Origin: Ailurus styani
Taxonomy: Eukaryota; Chordata; Mammalia; Carnivora; Ailuridae
Assembly: GCA_002007465.1 (NCBI GenBank)
Contig: LNAC01000773.1
Coordinates: forward strand, 1 to 64,000
Length of the DNA: 64,000 nt
Reading direction: 5' to 3'
In this document: positions 1-12,309 of the stretch, piece after piece
How positions within the stretch are numbered: the first letter of the stretch is position 1
Layout of the letters: every line of letters begins with the position of its first letter
Notes under the pieces: generated by a model
Told to the model about the DNA's origin: nothing
Database searches by the model: none
The model's input: only the letters and a program-made list of their open reading frames with translations
Translations under genes and position numbers: made by a program

Positions 1-105
1 CCTGATGATTCACAGACCTGTACCCCTTGGGCAAAGAATAAAAATAAAATTAAAAAACAAATTACCCTAGTATAAAAAAATAAAAATAAAAATAAAAATA
101 AATAT
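1..105 (+). mobile_element. LINE-1 3' end and A-rich tail (cut by the window edge)
   Basis: The first 57 bases match, nearly base for base, the 3'-UTR end of the younger L1 at 6310-6365 (the 'cctgatgattcacagacctg' phrase). An A-rich tail with repeated AAAAT units follows to about 105. The rest of the element lies upstream of the window. The close match to the other young tails suggests a fairly recent insertion. Confidence 0.85.
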
Positions 106-331
106 AACTCCAATAGCTCTAAAGGCTTATCATCAAAAACAATGGTCCCCTGCTCCTCCCCTTCACATCCCAGATTCCTTTACCCATAGGAATGTTTATC
201 TATTCTAGCTGTTTCTTGTGGTATTTCCCCCATAATTGCAAATAACATGCTTATAACACTTCCTTGATTTTCAGTTATATATACTTTCTATCATCTTCCT
301 GCTGTGGAAGACAAGGACTCATCGCTCCTAA

Positions 332-334
<3 letters not shown>

Positions 335-376
<42 letters not shown>
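335..376. repeat. (CA)n microsatellite
   Basis: About 20 uninterrupted CA units follow 'aaacata'. It is probably length-polymorphic. Confidence 0.95.
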
Positions 377-381
<5 letters not shown>

Positions 382-1954
382 TCTAATATCCTCATCATAG
401 ATTTATATAATTAATTTGGGATAAATCAGTATTCAGTGTTTGAATTATATAACTAATTAGGACTATATAACTACTATTAAAATCCTAGGGATGCAGGGTG
501 CTATAATTACTTTGTTCTCCTTCACAATTTTTAGTTTTCTCTCCTCTGCCATGACTTACCATTCATTTATCTGCTTTTCAGCTCCCAAGACTGTGTTAAT
601 ATCTCCTCTGCTCTTCTAATCCCTTTTTCCTTGTGGATTTATGTCTTTTTATCCTATTAGTGAAGTTTAGGAGAGAGAAGAAATTAATCCATGTTCACTC
701 TGCCATGTTTAACTGGAAGTTGGCATTGACTTTTTTGATAGACCAAGGATAGACTATAGAGAAAATCATTTCATGCCTTGCCACCATTCTGAAATGAATT
801 TGTCAATTACTGTCTGAAATCAAATGGTTCTAATAATGGCAAAGTTGTGAGTTAAAAATCTTTGTAAAGGTCAGTTATGTCTACTCTGTTCTTGGGTCAT
901 AGCCACAGCTTAGCCTTCATCCCTCAAAGAGGTCACAAATGTATTCTAGAGTCTATATCAGGACCAGGTGAGGAACTATATATAGTTCTTTTCATTTCTA
1001 TCCTGCAGATCAGGAAAAGTTACTCACAAATACTCTTTATGGAAAGTAGTTATAATACCAATTACTAAGCAGGTAGCATGTCCTTAAACAACAGCCTGAG
1101 ATTCCTCTTGTCTTATTGCCATTCTCAAGTGCTCCATTTCCCTGAACATGTGGAGTCCTAAGATCAGCCTGAGAATACATCCAATCCTCTAAGTACTTGC
1201 GGGTTCTTTTTTTGAGTGTGTTGGAAGCTACGGCTAAATGCTCAGCTGTGACTGCAAGACAGAAACTGAGTCAGTGTCAGTGTGCTTAGAGGCAATACCG
1301 CTGCTTCTTATTGTCCTGCCAAGTCACAAGAGTTATGTAGAAAAAATTCAGGACTGGGCTGGAAGACAGTTGGAGCCTATTTAAAGTTTTGAGATGACAT
1401 TGTAGATTTTAGCCTACCTGCTGTGCACATTGGTGTTTTTAGTTGCTTTGAGTAAGATGCATGGATTCATCCAACTAGTGTTGATGTTGCTGATAATGTG
1501 GATGCTATGCTCTTCCACACTCCACACCCTCCTCAGAGTTTTTTGTCTACATTGGCATTCACTGCTTAAGTAACTTTGACATAATTAAAAATCAATAAAG
1601 TTTAACTCTCCTAAGCTGAATATACTTCAGCACATCTTCTCTGTAAATCAGCTACTATTTAATTAAAACACAGTAAATGTCTCATATCTAATTAAAATTC
1701 TTTTTGAAGGCAGGTAATTTACATTGCAATTATCCCTCTCATAATAGTGTAACAATAATCTACATCAGTCTGAAGTTTCTACAAACACAACTAGTAGGGT
1801 ATATAAATGAGTTATAAATTTTTTTTCACAAATAATCTTTAGAATTCTGCTTTGATTGCTCCCAGCCCTTCACTGAAACAGCTGTCAAAAATCACTGTTG
1901 ACCCTCAAGTCCACAAAGTTAATAGTACTACCTTTGTCCTTATGTTGACATTTC
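377..1954. other. Unique diverged sequence, no gene seen
   Basis: AT-rich DNA without a long open frame. The 63-codon frame at 877-1068 has no recognisable domain. The stretch 500-720 (ending near 'ctgccatgtttaactgg') faintly resembles the 5' region of an old L1 in reverse orientation, but too weakly to call. Confidence 0.5.
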
Positions 1955-1970
1955 CGACCATATTCATTCT

Positions 1971-2160
1971 TTTTTTTTTAAGATTATTTATTTGAGAGAG
2001 AGAGAGTGAGTGAGAGAGAGCATGAGAGAGGAGAAGATCAGAGGGAGAAGCAGACTCTCCATGGAGCTGGGAGCCCGATGTGGGACTCGATCCCAGAACT
2101 GCAGGATCATGACCTGAGCTGAAGGCAGTTGCTTAACCGACTGAGCCACCCAGGCGCCCC
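1971..2160 (-). mobile_element. CAN-SINE (SINEC), minus strand
   Basis: Read on the minus strand it has the tRNA-derived head ('ggcgcctgggtggctcagtc'), the 'catgatcctgcagttctggg' core, a CT-rich stretch and an A/T tail. A 16-bp perfect target duplication (CGACCATATTCATTCT) flanks it at 1955-1970 and 2161-2176. It has the older 'cggttaagc' form of the head. Confidence 0.95.
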
Positions 2161-2229
2161 CGACCATATTCATTCTTGAAACTCTCTTCCCTTGTCTTCC
2201 CATGATTCACTGCCCTTCTTGTTTTACTC

Positions 2230-3125
2230 CCATAAGTCTGATCACAACTGTTCAGTGTGCCAGCACCCTCACCCCAGGGATCCTCCTTCTCCACAAACAT
2301 TTTCTATGTAATTTTCCCTAACCTTGTTCTTTATTCACTCATAGTTAAAGTTCAAGCCCATGTTATCTCACATCTTGAATATTGTGTTAGACTCCTATCT
2401 GGCTCCCTGTCACCACTTCTTCCCTACATGTTATCACAATTACATTTCCAAAATACAAACCTGCTCGTATCACACCTTTCCTTGGAAATGCTTACCATGC
2501 TCTCTAACATTTATAAAACCCATGGTTCTTGGTATTCTATAAAATGATCCCAATACACACTCTCAATTGTATCTAATATTGACCTGTTCTATCCATCCCA
2601 GACACTCAATCCAAGGAGCTGCTGTCCAAACATACCACCCATTCTCTTAACTTTGCTTTTGCTCATGATATTTCTCTTAATCCATAATGCTTTACCATCT
2701 TTTTTGGCTCACACTTTTCTAGACTTTAAAGATTTTATTCAAAATCAACCTGATTAAAGAGCATCTCCCATGGGGAGCCTGGGTGGTCAGTGGGTTAAAT
2801 CCTCTGCCTTCGGCTCAGGGCATGATCTCAGGGTCCTGAGATTGAGCCCCTCATCGGGCTCTCTGCTTGGCAGGGAGCCTACTTCCTCCTCTCTCTCTCT
2901 GCCTGCCTCTCTGCCTACTTGTAACCTCCCTCTCTGTCTGTCAAATAAATAAAAATCTTAAAAAAAATGAAGAGCATCTCCCAAGTCAAAATTCATCTCC
3001 ATTTTCAGCCCTTTTGCCCACCCTTCATGTTTTCTGATAAGTGATATAAAAGAAAAAGGTATGATGAACCTCATATGTAAGCATGTGCTCGAATTCTAAT
3101 AAAGTGTAAGCTCCTGGGTTACAAA
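2230..3125 (+). repeat. L2-like ancient LINE remnant, split by a SINE
   Basis: The order of phrases (a 'gactcctatctggctccctg' equivalent, then 'ctgctcgtatcacacctttcc', then 'ggaaatgcttacc') follows mammalian L2 3' sequence as I recall it. It continues after the SINE at 2771-2970. The assignment comes from remembered consensus phrases, and divergence is high. The 96-codon frame at 2257-2547 is not considered a gene. Confidence 0.45.
2771..2970 (+). mobile_element. CAN-SINE, young 'gggttaaa' subtype
   Basis: It has the tRNA-derived head, the 'gggttaaatcctctgcc' variant, the 'catgatctcagggtcctgag' core, a CT-rich stretch, the 'caaataaataaaaatctt' end and an A tail. A perfect 13-bp target duplication (AGAGCATCTCCCA) lies at 2758-2770 and 2971-2983. 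Confidence 0.95.
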
Positions 3126-3629
3126 AATAAATTTTGTCTTCCTTTTTTCCTTTCTTCTTCCTTATTTAACACATAACTGTCTTTTCATTAATAGAGGTAC
3201 TCAGTTTTGGAAGATCCCTTTGGCACAAAAATGAATTGTTACAAATAAAGCTAGCAAAACAACTCTCTGGTGGTTTACACCTAGTAATTATACCTGGAAC
3301 TGTCTACTAAATGAAAATTGTGTAATACTTAGTTTACATGAGGGAAGCATTGATCCAACTGTCATCATGTTGTGTATTTGGAGTTACTTTTTGATCATGT
3401 AGATAGATTTTTTTATATTTTTAAATTTCTTCTCCCTTGGTGCCTGCCTACTTAGAGGTTGTACTTCCACCTGTGATACAGGAAAAACAAAGTACTGCCT
3501 CTTCTCTAAGGTTTTAGTTTTATTAGAGTCATGGTGCATCCAGCTAAACTCATATGCCACTATTTTTAAAACAGTTTACTGGGATCTAATTCACATACTA
3601 TACAACCACCCATTTAAAGTGTATAATTT

Positions 3630-3800
3630 GGGCACCTGGGTGGCTCAATCGGTTAAGCGTCTGCCTTCTGCCTTCTGGAGTCCTGGGATTGAGTCCCACA
3701 TCAGGCTCCCTCCTCAACAGGGAGCCTGCTTATCCCTCTCCTCCCTGCTCATGCTCTCTCTTTCTCAAATAAATAGATAAAATCTTTTAAAAATAAAAAT
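3630..3800 (+). mobile_element. CAN-SINE inside the minus-strand L1
   Basis: The head 'gggcacctgggtggctcaat' is followed by 'cggttaagcgtctgcc', a CT-rich part and an A-rich tail. The 14-bp target duplication AAAGTGTATAATTT (3616-3629) recurs as AAAGCATATAATTT (3801-3814), with two differences, so it is an older insertion. Confidence 0.93.
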
Positions 3801-5655
3801 AAAGCATATAATTTTTTTAGTATATTCAAAGTTCTGCAACCATCAACACAATCAATTTGAGCACATTTTCATCACCCCAAAAGGAACTCAATATTAAGTC
3901 ACTCATCTTACCCAACTTCCACAGATGTAGGCAACCATGAATCTAATTTCTGTCTAGAGCTGGTTGTTCTGAACATTTCATATAACTGAAATCATAAAAT
4001 ATGCTTCTATTTGTATCTGGCTCCTTTCATTTAGCATAATGCTTTCAACATTCATCTGTGCTGTAAAATGTATCCGTATTTCATTATTTTTATGACTGAA
4101 TAATATTTCATCCTATGGATATATCACAGTTTATTTACCCATTCATTAGTTTATAAAAATTTAGGTTACTTCCACATTTTAGCAGTGATGAATAATGCTG
4201 CTATGAATATTTGTAATTGAGTATTTTTGAGGATATATGTTTTCTATTCTTTTGGTATGTATCTAGAAGTGAAGTTTCTGAGTCACAATGTAACTATATA
4301 TTGAACCTTTTGAAGAACTACCAGACTTTTTTCCAGAGCACTGCACCATTTTATATATATTCCCAGCAGCAGTGTACAGAGCTCCATTGTGTCTGGATTC
4401 TTCCCAACATTTTGTATTAAATATGTGTCTTTTATTATAGCTACCCTAGTGGGTATAAAAGGATATTTCATTGTGGTTTTGGTTTGCATTTCCCTAATGA
4501 CTAGTGATACTAAGCATCTTTTCATGTGTTTCTTGGCAATCTTCATATCTATTTGGAGAAATGTCTCTTGAAATCCATTACCCTTTTATTATTTAGGTCA
4601 TGTGTCTTTGTATTGTTGGGTTTTAAGAGTTCTTTATATATTCTGGATAAATTTCCTTCTCTGATACATGATTGGCAAATATTTTCTTCCATTCAGGATA
4701 TTGTCTTTTTACAAAGGGCACAGTGAAGAAAGTTTCAAATATGTATGTATGTATGTGTGTATATAATAATCAAAGGTCACAAAGATTTAATAGCATATTT
4801 TGTTCTAAGAGTTTTACAATTTTAGTTCAGACATTTAGGTCTATAACTCTCTTGCATATGGATATCCAGCACCATTTTTAGATGATCTTTTCCTGCATTG
4901 AATTTGAATTGTCTTGAGACCCTTGTCAAAAATCAATTGCCCATAAAAACCTGGGTTCATTTCTGGACTCTCTATTCCACTGACCTATCCTTGTGCCAGT
5001 CCCACTGTTTTTATTACTGTAACTTTGAGGTACATTTCAAAATCAGGAAGTGTGTGCTCCCAACTTTGTTGTTTCTTAAGATTGTTTTGTCTATTCTGAA
5101 TCCTTGACATTTCCATACAAATTTTATTAACAAGCTATCAATTTCTGAAAAAAATGAAAGTTTGAATTTGAAAATAAAGTGCACTGAGTCTGTAGGTTTG
5201 GAAAGTACTGCCATCTCAAAAATATTCTTCTGATCCGTGTTCACGGGGTATCTTTCTGTATATTTAGGTTTTCTCCAAGTTCTTTCAACAATGTTTGTAT
5301 TTTTCAAAGTACAAGTTTTGCACTTATTTTGTTAAGTTTATTTTGAGATGTTTTGTTATTTAGATACTATTTTTAATGAAATTTTTCTTGGTTTCATTTT
5401 TGGACTTTTGTATGGCTAGTGTATAGAATCCCAATTTATTTTTATATAGTGATCTTATTCACTATAATCTTGTCGAACTCATTAGTTCTAGTAGATTTGT
5501 GGTGCATTCCTTATGATTTTTGATTTACAAGATCATGTCATTTGTAAGTATAGATAGTTTTGTTTCTTATTTTCCAATCTGAGTACCTTTTATTTCTGTT
5601 TATGACCTAACTCCCATAGCCAAAACCTACAGTACAATGTTCAATAGAAATGATA

Positions 5656-5697
5656 AGGGTTCCCCTTTCTCCGAGGTTACGGAGAAAGGGGAACCCT
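5656..5697. repeat. Perfect 18-bp inverted repeat with 6-nt loop at an L1 5' junction
   Basis: Arms at 5656-5673 and 5680-5697 are exact reverse complements around the loop AGGTTA. The right arm is normal L1 sequence (ggagaaaggggaaccct). The left arm is the same piece inverted, inside the target duplications. Confidence 0.95.
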
Positions 5698-5725
5698 CCT
5701 ACACTGTTGGTGGGAATGCAAGCTG

Positions 5726-6097
5726 GTGCAGCCATTCTGGAAAACAGTGTGGAGATTCCTCAAAAAGTTGAAAATGGAGCTACCCTACGACCCAGCAATC
5801 GCACTACTGGGTATTTATCCTAAAGACACAAAGGTAGTGATCCTCAGGGGCACGTGCACCCGAATGTTTATAGCAGCAATGTCCACAATAGCCAAACTAT
5901 GGAAAGAACCTAGATGTCCATCAACAGATGAATGGATAAAGAAGAGGTGGTATATATATACAATGGAATACTATGCAGCTATCAAAAGAAACGAAATCTT
6001 GCCGTTTGCAACGACATGGATGGAACTGGAGGGTATTATGCTGAGCGAAATAAGTCAATCAGAGAAAGACAATTATCATATGATCTATCTGATATGA
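5726..6097 (+). pseudogene. LINE-1 ORF2 C-terminal fragment (123 codons, uninterrupted)
   Basis: This is the last part of L1 ORF2p, after the RT domain. It carries the conserved '[15 protein letters not shown]' and 'MEYYAAIKRNEI' stretches that are also encoded in L1#1 (22313-22600) and L1#3 (45640-45680). There is no start or promoter of its own, since the ATG at 5726 is an internal Met codon. It is a fossil of a truncated insertion and is not expected to be expressed as a functional protein. The unbroken frame shows that the insertion is young compared with the surrounding L1. Confidence 0.9.
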
Positions 6098-6216
6098 GGA
6101 ACTTGAGGGGCAGGGCTGGGGCGTCGTGGGGGGTAGGGAGGGAAAAATAATGAAACAAGATGGGATGGGGAAGGACACAAACCATAAGAGACTCCTGATC
6201 TCACAAAACAAACTGA

Positions 6217-6249
6217 GGGTTACTGGGGGGTGAGAGGGTAGGGATAGGG
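6217..6249 (+). other. G-rich run in L1 3' UTR, potential G-quadruplex
   Basis: Five G-tracts of three or more (6217-6219, 6225-6230, 6236-6238, 6241-6243, 6247-6249) are separated by short loops on the L1 sense strand. G-rich, quadruplex-forming 3' UTRs are known for mammalian L1. L1#2 has an equivalent at 31820-31846. Confidence 0.6.
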
Positions 6250-6839
6250 TGGATGGGTTATGGACATTGGGGAGGGTTTGTGCTTTGGTGAATGCTGTGA
6301 AAGATGTAAGCCTGATGATTCACAGACCTGTACCCCTTGGGCAAAGAATAAAAATAAAATTAAAAAAAAAAGAAATGATGAGAGTGGACATCCTTGTCTT
6401 ATTCCTGCTTTCCTGGAAAACACTGACTATCTCAACCTTAAGTATGATGTTAATTATGAGTTTTCCATAAATAGTCTATATCAGTTTAATGGAAGTTATC
6501 TTCTAATCTCAGTTTATCAAGTATATCAGTAGAGCTTGTTGGATTTTGCCAGCTGCTTTTTCTGTGTCTACTGAAAAGATTAGTTGTTTATAGTCCTTTA
6601 TTCTATTAATATGTTGTATTACATTGATGAATTTCATAAAGTACACCAACCTTGCATTTCTTGGATAAATGCCACGTGATCATGTTACATAATTATTTTT
6701 ATATGTTTTAAATTTAGGTTGCTAGTATTTTGTTTAATGCATTTCCATGTATATTCAAAAGGAATATTGATATTTTGATTTCTTATGTCTTTGTTTTGGG
6801 AATCAGGGCAATAGAAAAGTGTTTGAAAGTGTTCTCTGC

Positions 6840-6867
6840 ATTCATTCATTCATTCATTCATTCATCC
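6840..6867. repeat. (ATTC)n microsatellite
   Basis: About six tetranucleotide units lie within the minus-strand L1. Confidence 0.9.
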
Positions 6868-8217
6868 ATTTAGTGAAGGATTGGTATTAAATCTTCCTTA
6901 AATATTTAATAGAATACACTAGCAAAGCCATCTTCTCCTATGCCTCTCTTTGTGAGAAGTTTTAAAATACTAACTCAAGCTCTTTACTTTCATAGGTATG
7001 TTCAGAATTTTATTTCTTCTTGTGTCACTTATGACAGTTTGTGTCTCTCTAGATTTTGAGTATTTCATCTATGTTATCTAATTTATTTGCATACACTTAT
7101 TAATAGTAGTCCTTTATAATATTTTTATTTCTGTAAGGTCAATAATCCTGATTTCTTCTGAATTTTTGATTTAATAATGTGAGTCTTCCCTCATTTTTCA
7201 TGGTTGGTCTAGCTAAGGATTTGTCAACTTTGTTGATCTTTTCAAATAACTGGTTTTTTTAATCTTATTGATTCTATTGATTTCTATTCTCTAGTTTATG
7301 TCCACTCTATTATTTCTTTCATTCTGCTTGCTTTGGTTTTAGTTAGTCCTTCTTTTTCTAGTCCCTTAGAATTTAAAGCTAGGTTGTTGATTTGAGTGTT
7401 TTCTCCTTTACTAATATAAGCATTTGCAGCTGTTAATTTCCCTCTACACATTGCTTTATCTACATCCCATATATGTTGATATATTTTGTTCTAATTTTTA
7501 TTCATCCAAAAGTTTTTTCTGATTTCTCTTGTGATTTTTTAACCTATTGTGGTTTCTTTGTGGTGACCACTGGGATTATATATAACATCTGGAAGTTATA
7601 AAAATCTATTTTAAACTGATGCCAACTTAACTTCCATTGCATATACCATCTCTACTCCTTCACGATCCCTCTTTATGTTATTGATGTCACCAGTTACACC
7701 TTTGTATCTTGTGGACTCATTAACATAGATTTAGACTTATTTTTATGTTTTTATACTTTAATGTCTGTAGAGGAATAAAAAGTAGGGTTATAAACCAAAA
7801 TTACAATATAGTTTTTTTATTTATCCATGTATGTACTTTTATTAGAGAACTTTTCATATGGTTTCAACTTATTGTATTGCAACCTTTCACTTCAACTTGA
7901 AGGACTCCTTTTAGCATTTCTTGTAGGGCCAGTCTAGTGGTAATGAATTCCTTTCCTTTTTGCTTATTTTGGAATGTCTTAATTTCTCTCTCATTTTGAA
8001 AGGATAGTTTTGCTGGATATGTATCTCTCTGTTGGCAGTTTTCTTTCTTTCAGCATTTTAAATATATCATTTGGCTGCCTCCTGTCCTCCAAAGTTTCTG
8101 CTGAGAAATCAGTTCATAATCTTACTGAGAATCCCCTGTATATGACAACTCTTCTCTTACTGCTTCCATGATTTTTGTTTTTCCACTTTAGACAGTTTTA
8201 TTACAGTGTGTCCTACC

Positions 8218-8325
8218 AAGGCACCTGGCTGTCTTGCTAAAACATGGGACTCTTGATTTTAGGGTTGTAAGTTTGAGCACCACATTTGGTGTAGTACTTC
8301 TTAAATATAAATCTTTAAAAAAATA
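8218..8325 (+). mobile_element. Short, old CAN-SINE fragment
   Basis: It is a ~108-bp degenerate copy with 'gcacctggctg', 'gactcttgattttagggttg' and an A-rich 'aaatctttaaaaaa' end, like the short SINE at 12492. It lies inside the minus-strand L1. The target duplication is unclear. Confidence 0.75.
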
Positions 8326-8938
8326 ATATATCTAACTGTGAGTCTTTTTGTATTTATTGAATTAGGATCTGTAGAGCATCTTAAGTTTGCATATCTATTT
8401 CTTTCCTCAAATTTGAAACGTGTTTGTCCATAATTTCTTCAAATATGGTCACTGCTCCCTTTCTCTCTTCTCTTTCTGAGATTTCCATAATGTAAGTAAT
8501 GGTTTGTTTGATAAGACTCTGTTTACATTGCTTCATTCTTTTTTCTTTTTGCTCTCCAAACTTGGTAATTTCAAATGAACTATCAAGTTTGTTGATTCTT
8601 TCCTCTGCCTGTTTGAATCCTCTATTGAACTCCTCTAATGAAAATTTTCATTTCAAATATTTTATTTTTCAGCTCCAAAGTTTCTGTTTGGATCTTTTTC
8701 ATAATTTCTATCCCTCTGCTGACAATATCATTTTTTTCATATATAATTTTCCTGATGTTCACATATCCATATTGCTTTGTATGCATCATAATCTTTGGTT
8801 GAAAATTGGGCATTTGAAAAAAGAGTCTTTTCCCCTGGTCTTTGCAGACCCGCTGTGTTGGGGAAGAACTTCACTAATTAGCCTAATATGAAGGCTTAAA
8901 GTCTTCTTAGGCCTTTTATAGTCATATGTCTTCTCTGG

Positions 8939-8940
<2 letters not shown>

Positions 8941-8990
<50 letters not shown>
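8941..8990. repeat. (GT)25 microsatellite
   Basis: Fifty bases of pure GT lie in the 5' region of the minus-strand L1. The perfect array suggests recent expansion. Confidence 0.97.
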
Positions 8991-8994
<4 letters not shown>

Positions 8995-9639
8995 CATTTC
9001 TCCTATGTACAAGGTTGTTTCTAAATGATTTACTTTCTCTGAGAGTCTTACCTCTGCTTCTTTTTAGGATCTAGGATATTATACTATATTCCTCTGTTCT
9101 TAATCTCTTGCCCCAGAGTATCCACAGGTCTCCAATCTCTCTGCAAACTTCATGTGCCACAGCACATACCATTGCCTTCTGTAGCTTCCAACTTCAGATC
9201 CAAACTATGCCACCATATTTCCTGTCTGAGACCTCCATTAGGTGATTCAGAAACCAGTGCTTTAGGCAGTCTTCAGATAGGCCAGAATGTTGCAGACAAG
9301 TTTTGCTCTTTTTCTTCTGAGAGAAAGAACCAGAAATTGAACTACTTCCTCCTGACCATGCCAAGTAGGGGAGGAGGAGGACAAGAGCAAGGAAAAATGC
9401 CACAAATTTTCCTACTGTTTTACATGTAGCTTTTTCTTGAGTATTTGCTTGGTTATTGTAGTCATTGGCTGGTATTCAGAGCTCTTACAAAGCTATCTTA
9501 GTCAGCCTGTAGCTATTCACTTAATGCTTCTGGGGAAGCAAGGGCCTGGAGCCTCATAGTCTGGCCATCTTGCTGTCACTGTTGAATATGTCTGAGCCTT
9601 AGGCTTATCATGTAAAAACAGGAAGAATACCTTAGTACA

Positions 9640-9935
9640 CAGATTTACATAAGGTAATGATAGTTCACACTTACTAGGTTTTAAATATGTTTATCTATAT
9701 GCACACTTACAATATGACTACATATATGCATAATCCCATTCATCGTATACTTCAAGTATATGAGACAGGCTCTCTTATTATCACTTTTAACAGATCGAGA
9801 AAAACTGGGCTTTAAATAATATGTATAATTGCTCAAGATCACAAAGAGTTTGGAACCAAAATTTGAATCCGGGTCTACCAGAGTTGACAAAATCCATGAT
9901 CTTAAACACTACGGATACTATAATAAACATTGATG
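9640..9935 (-). repeat. MIR, minus strand
   Basis: It has the reverse-strand MIR order: weak AT-rich start, 'acagatcgagaaaaactggg', 'gctcaagatcacaaagag', 'tttgaatccgggtctacc' and 'gatcttaaacactacggata'. It is highly diverged. Confidence 0.75.
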
Positions 9936-10034
9936 AGATGCTAGTTAATATCTTTCCTTCCTCTATTTGTTTTCTATCCTAAGGAAAGGCCACAAGGTTG
10001 TCAAAATACTCCACAATTGTTTGAAACGGGGAAG

Positions 10035-10074
<40 letters not shown>

Positions 10075-11239
10075 CACACACACACAGAGATGCATGTGCG
10101 TGCACACGCACACACACCGTTCACCCACTTAAAATGTCTCAGTAATGGGAGCTGGCAGAACACAAGATTGCTCTAGAGAAAGAGAAAGATTGTGATTATT
10201 TATTGCCTACCCTAACATAAACTGCCCCAACAAAAGCAGAAGTGAAAATCAGGTTAAGAAACCAAGGAAGGCAGCTTCCAAATAGAGAGTCTGTGTCGAT
10301 AGAGAAGACCACTAGGGAGCCAATCAGATAGTATGCCTGGGAGCCTGTGGTGGGAAAAAGTGCAGTAAAGCTGAAATTGACGTTTTTACCTACCAAGTTG
10401 TTTGAGGAAGAAGAATGTGAAATGGATCAATTTTAAAGCCACAGAAATCATAAGGGCAATTTAAAACACAATTGCTTTTCTACCAGTTTTACTAATTGTT
10501 TCACTTTTCAACAAGTCTCCTTTTACTTCCAAATGTTTGAATGCTTTTGCCTGTAAATAGTCACCTCAAAAGCAATTATTAGACTCAAAATATATATGAT
10601 GTATTAGGAGTCACTGTTCCTTTTTATTTTCCAAGGAGACATCAGATATAAGTACACACAGACAAACCATGTCAACACTCATAGTGCTGAAATTATTTCA
10701 TATACACCCCTCAGTATGATACTGGAAAATTTATGACAACTATCATTTTCACATGTCCCTTTTGGCTTTTCAATTCAACATTAGTAGTTTTTTTTCACTG
10801 ACGATACCTACTAGAAGTAGTACTAGCTCTTTCAAATTCGCAGAGCAGAAAATAAAACAAGACTCTATGACCTTTCTAGAACATCACAAAGATTTAAAAT
10901 ACCTCTCATTTTTTATTGGTGACAAAACACTTAAATTCTTATTAATTCTCAAGGCTGATTAAAATCAGGTATATCCATTTTTATTGCTTTTTCAAAATGC
11001 GATGTACAGACTATAAACATTAGAATCAAGTGTTTGATAGGCCACATCCTAGACCCATGGAATAAATCTGTAGTGAGGCCATGGGGTCTATATTTTTACA
11101 AAGCTCCCCCAGAAGAGTCTCATCCACTAAAGTTTGAGAATTATCACATGAAACCCTTTGAAGACACCACTGTGTAATGTAGAAAATCACAGTTTTCTTC
11201 CCAGCCCCACTCCCAAAAAGAATGTATTCAATGCTAAAT
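9936..11239. other. Unique sequence with an AC array, no gene seen
   Basis: Apart from the AC microsatellite at 10037 I see no repeat I can name and no coding frame with a domain. The 69-codon frames are at chance level. Confidence 0.5.
10037..10086. repeat. (AC)n microsatellite with one interruption
   Basis: AC units run from 10037, with one slip ('acaacac') near 10072. A short CA/CG-rich stretch follows to about 10118. Confidence 0.95.
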
Positions 11240-11450
11240 AGAATTACAACTTACTGAGTACTTCCTATATTCTGGGTACTGTTTTATGATCTCTATATGA
11301 ATTACTTCATTTATTCCTTAAAACAACAGTAAGGAGTACCATTATTCTTATTGTACAGTGATAATACTGAGGATCCAGTTATTTAAGTAAATTTCCCAAG
11401 GTCACAGCCCTAGTAAGAGATAGAAATAATATTTGAACATAACTGGCTGA
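11240..11450 (-). repeat. MIR, minus strand
   Basis: The phrases 'tattctgggtactgttttat', 'ttcatttattccttaaaaca', 'attattcttattgtacagtg', 'actgaggatccag' and 'cccaaggtcacagccctag' follow the reverse MIR consensus in order. Confidence 0.85.
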
Positions 11451-12309
11451 TTGAGCACACTCTTTTTACCACAATTTATTTTGTTTCCAAATATCCAAAT
11501 ATTTGAAGGAAACATGAAAGTAGAAATCTCCAGGACATGAAGACATTCAAACTTTAAGATGATCAAAGGAAGGTAAATAAATCTTAGATGCTTTTTATGA
11601 TTTGAAACAAAATCCTATTCAGTAGTTATGGGTACAGGAGATAAGAAGCTGACATCTATTTCATCTGCACTAACAAAAATAAACCTGTATTAGGAAAAAA
11701 ATTGCTGAGAGGACTGACAAGGCAGGGACTGACAGGTGCGAATTAAAGCACAGTAGACCCTTCATTACATGGATTTAACATTTGAATTGTTGTCTCCTTA
11801 CAGGCAGGTAGGCCTATGGTGTTATTAATTTGTAATGAATGTGGTGAAAAATTCTCATAGGTTGTGAATATTAACTAATAATGTATATGAAGTTTGATTC
11901 ACTGGAAAGCAGGTATGTGGGAGCAAATCACATAGTTAGTGAGTAAATTTAACCAACAGCCTGGGATCCATATAACATTTAGCAGTAGTCAAGAATTTAA
12001 GGAAACTTGAAGGTCTTATAATCCATCTCTTGTGGCTATCAAAGTTATTTTTATAGAAATCATGAAAAAGAAGACTGCACTGAAAACTAGCTCACAAGAG
12101 AGTCTCTGCTATGTTTGTGGTTTCAGTTCTATTTCAAACACAATATAAAAGTTGAATATGTAAAAAGGAAAATGAAGGGCATTTCAAGGGATACGACCAC
12201 CACTAGAAAACTTTCCAGTGGCCTTAAAATCTAGCATGAGGAAATCGGATTAGGCCAGCACATGAAAACAAAGAACAGAGGTGTAAAGATGAAAGGTAGC
12301 AGAACATTG
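11451..12309. other. Unique sequence, no gene seen
   Basis: AT-rich sequence with no open frame of note and no repeat I can name. Confidence 0.5.

Larger units (their letters stand above)
5655..6370 (+). mobile_element. Young LINE-1 3' end (5'-truncated) with a fold-back 5' junction
   Basis: The body runs from the end of ORF2 through the 3' UTR to a poly(A) and closely matches L1#1 at 22270-22930. A 9-bp target duplication AGAAATGAT lies at 5646-5654 and 6371-6379, and the host sequence is the older minus-strand L1. The 5' junction carries a perfect 18-bp inverted repeat described separately. Confidence 0.92.
3550..9575 (-). mobile_element. Old LINE-1, nearly full length, minus strand
   Basis: Read on the minus strand, the 3' UTR lies near 3550-4000, the ORF2 C-terminal region at 4080-4730, the RT region around 5200-7300, upstream ORF2 and ORF1 at 7500-8900, and the 5' end near 9563-9575 with the usual 'caagatggcc' start motif. 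The frames are heavily broken, for example minus-strand fragments at 4283-4546 and 5014-5307. It is interrupted by a SINE (3630-3800), a younger L1 3' end (5655-6370) and a short SINE (8218-8325). No clear target duplication was found. Family looks like a mid-age L1M type, not assigned further. Confidence 0.8.

Noticed and set aside
8499..8891. 130-codon open frame on the plus strand
   Set aside because: It is the antisense strand of the old minus-strand L1. The hydrophobic composition comes from the T-rich strand.
335..10118. Tandem repeats as a possible CRISPR array or satellite
   Set aside because: They are simple dinucleotide microsatellites without spacers. CRISPR is not expected in this mammalian sequence.
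10022..10176. 69-codon frame encoding a Thr-His repeat
   Set aside because: It is the translation of the AC microsatellite.
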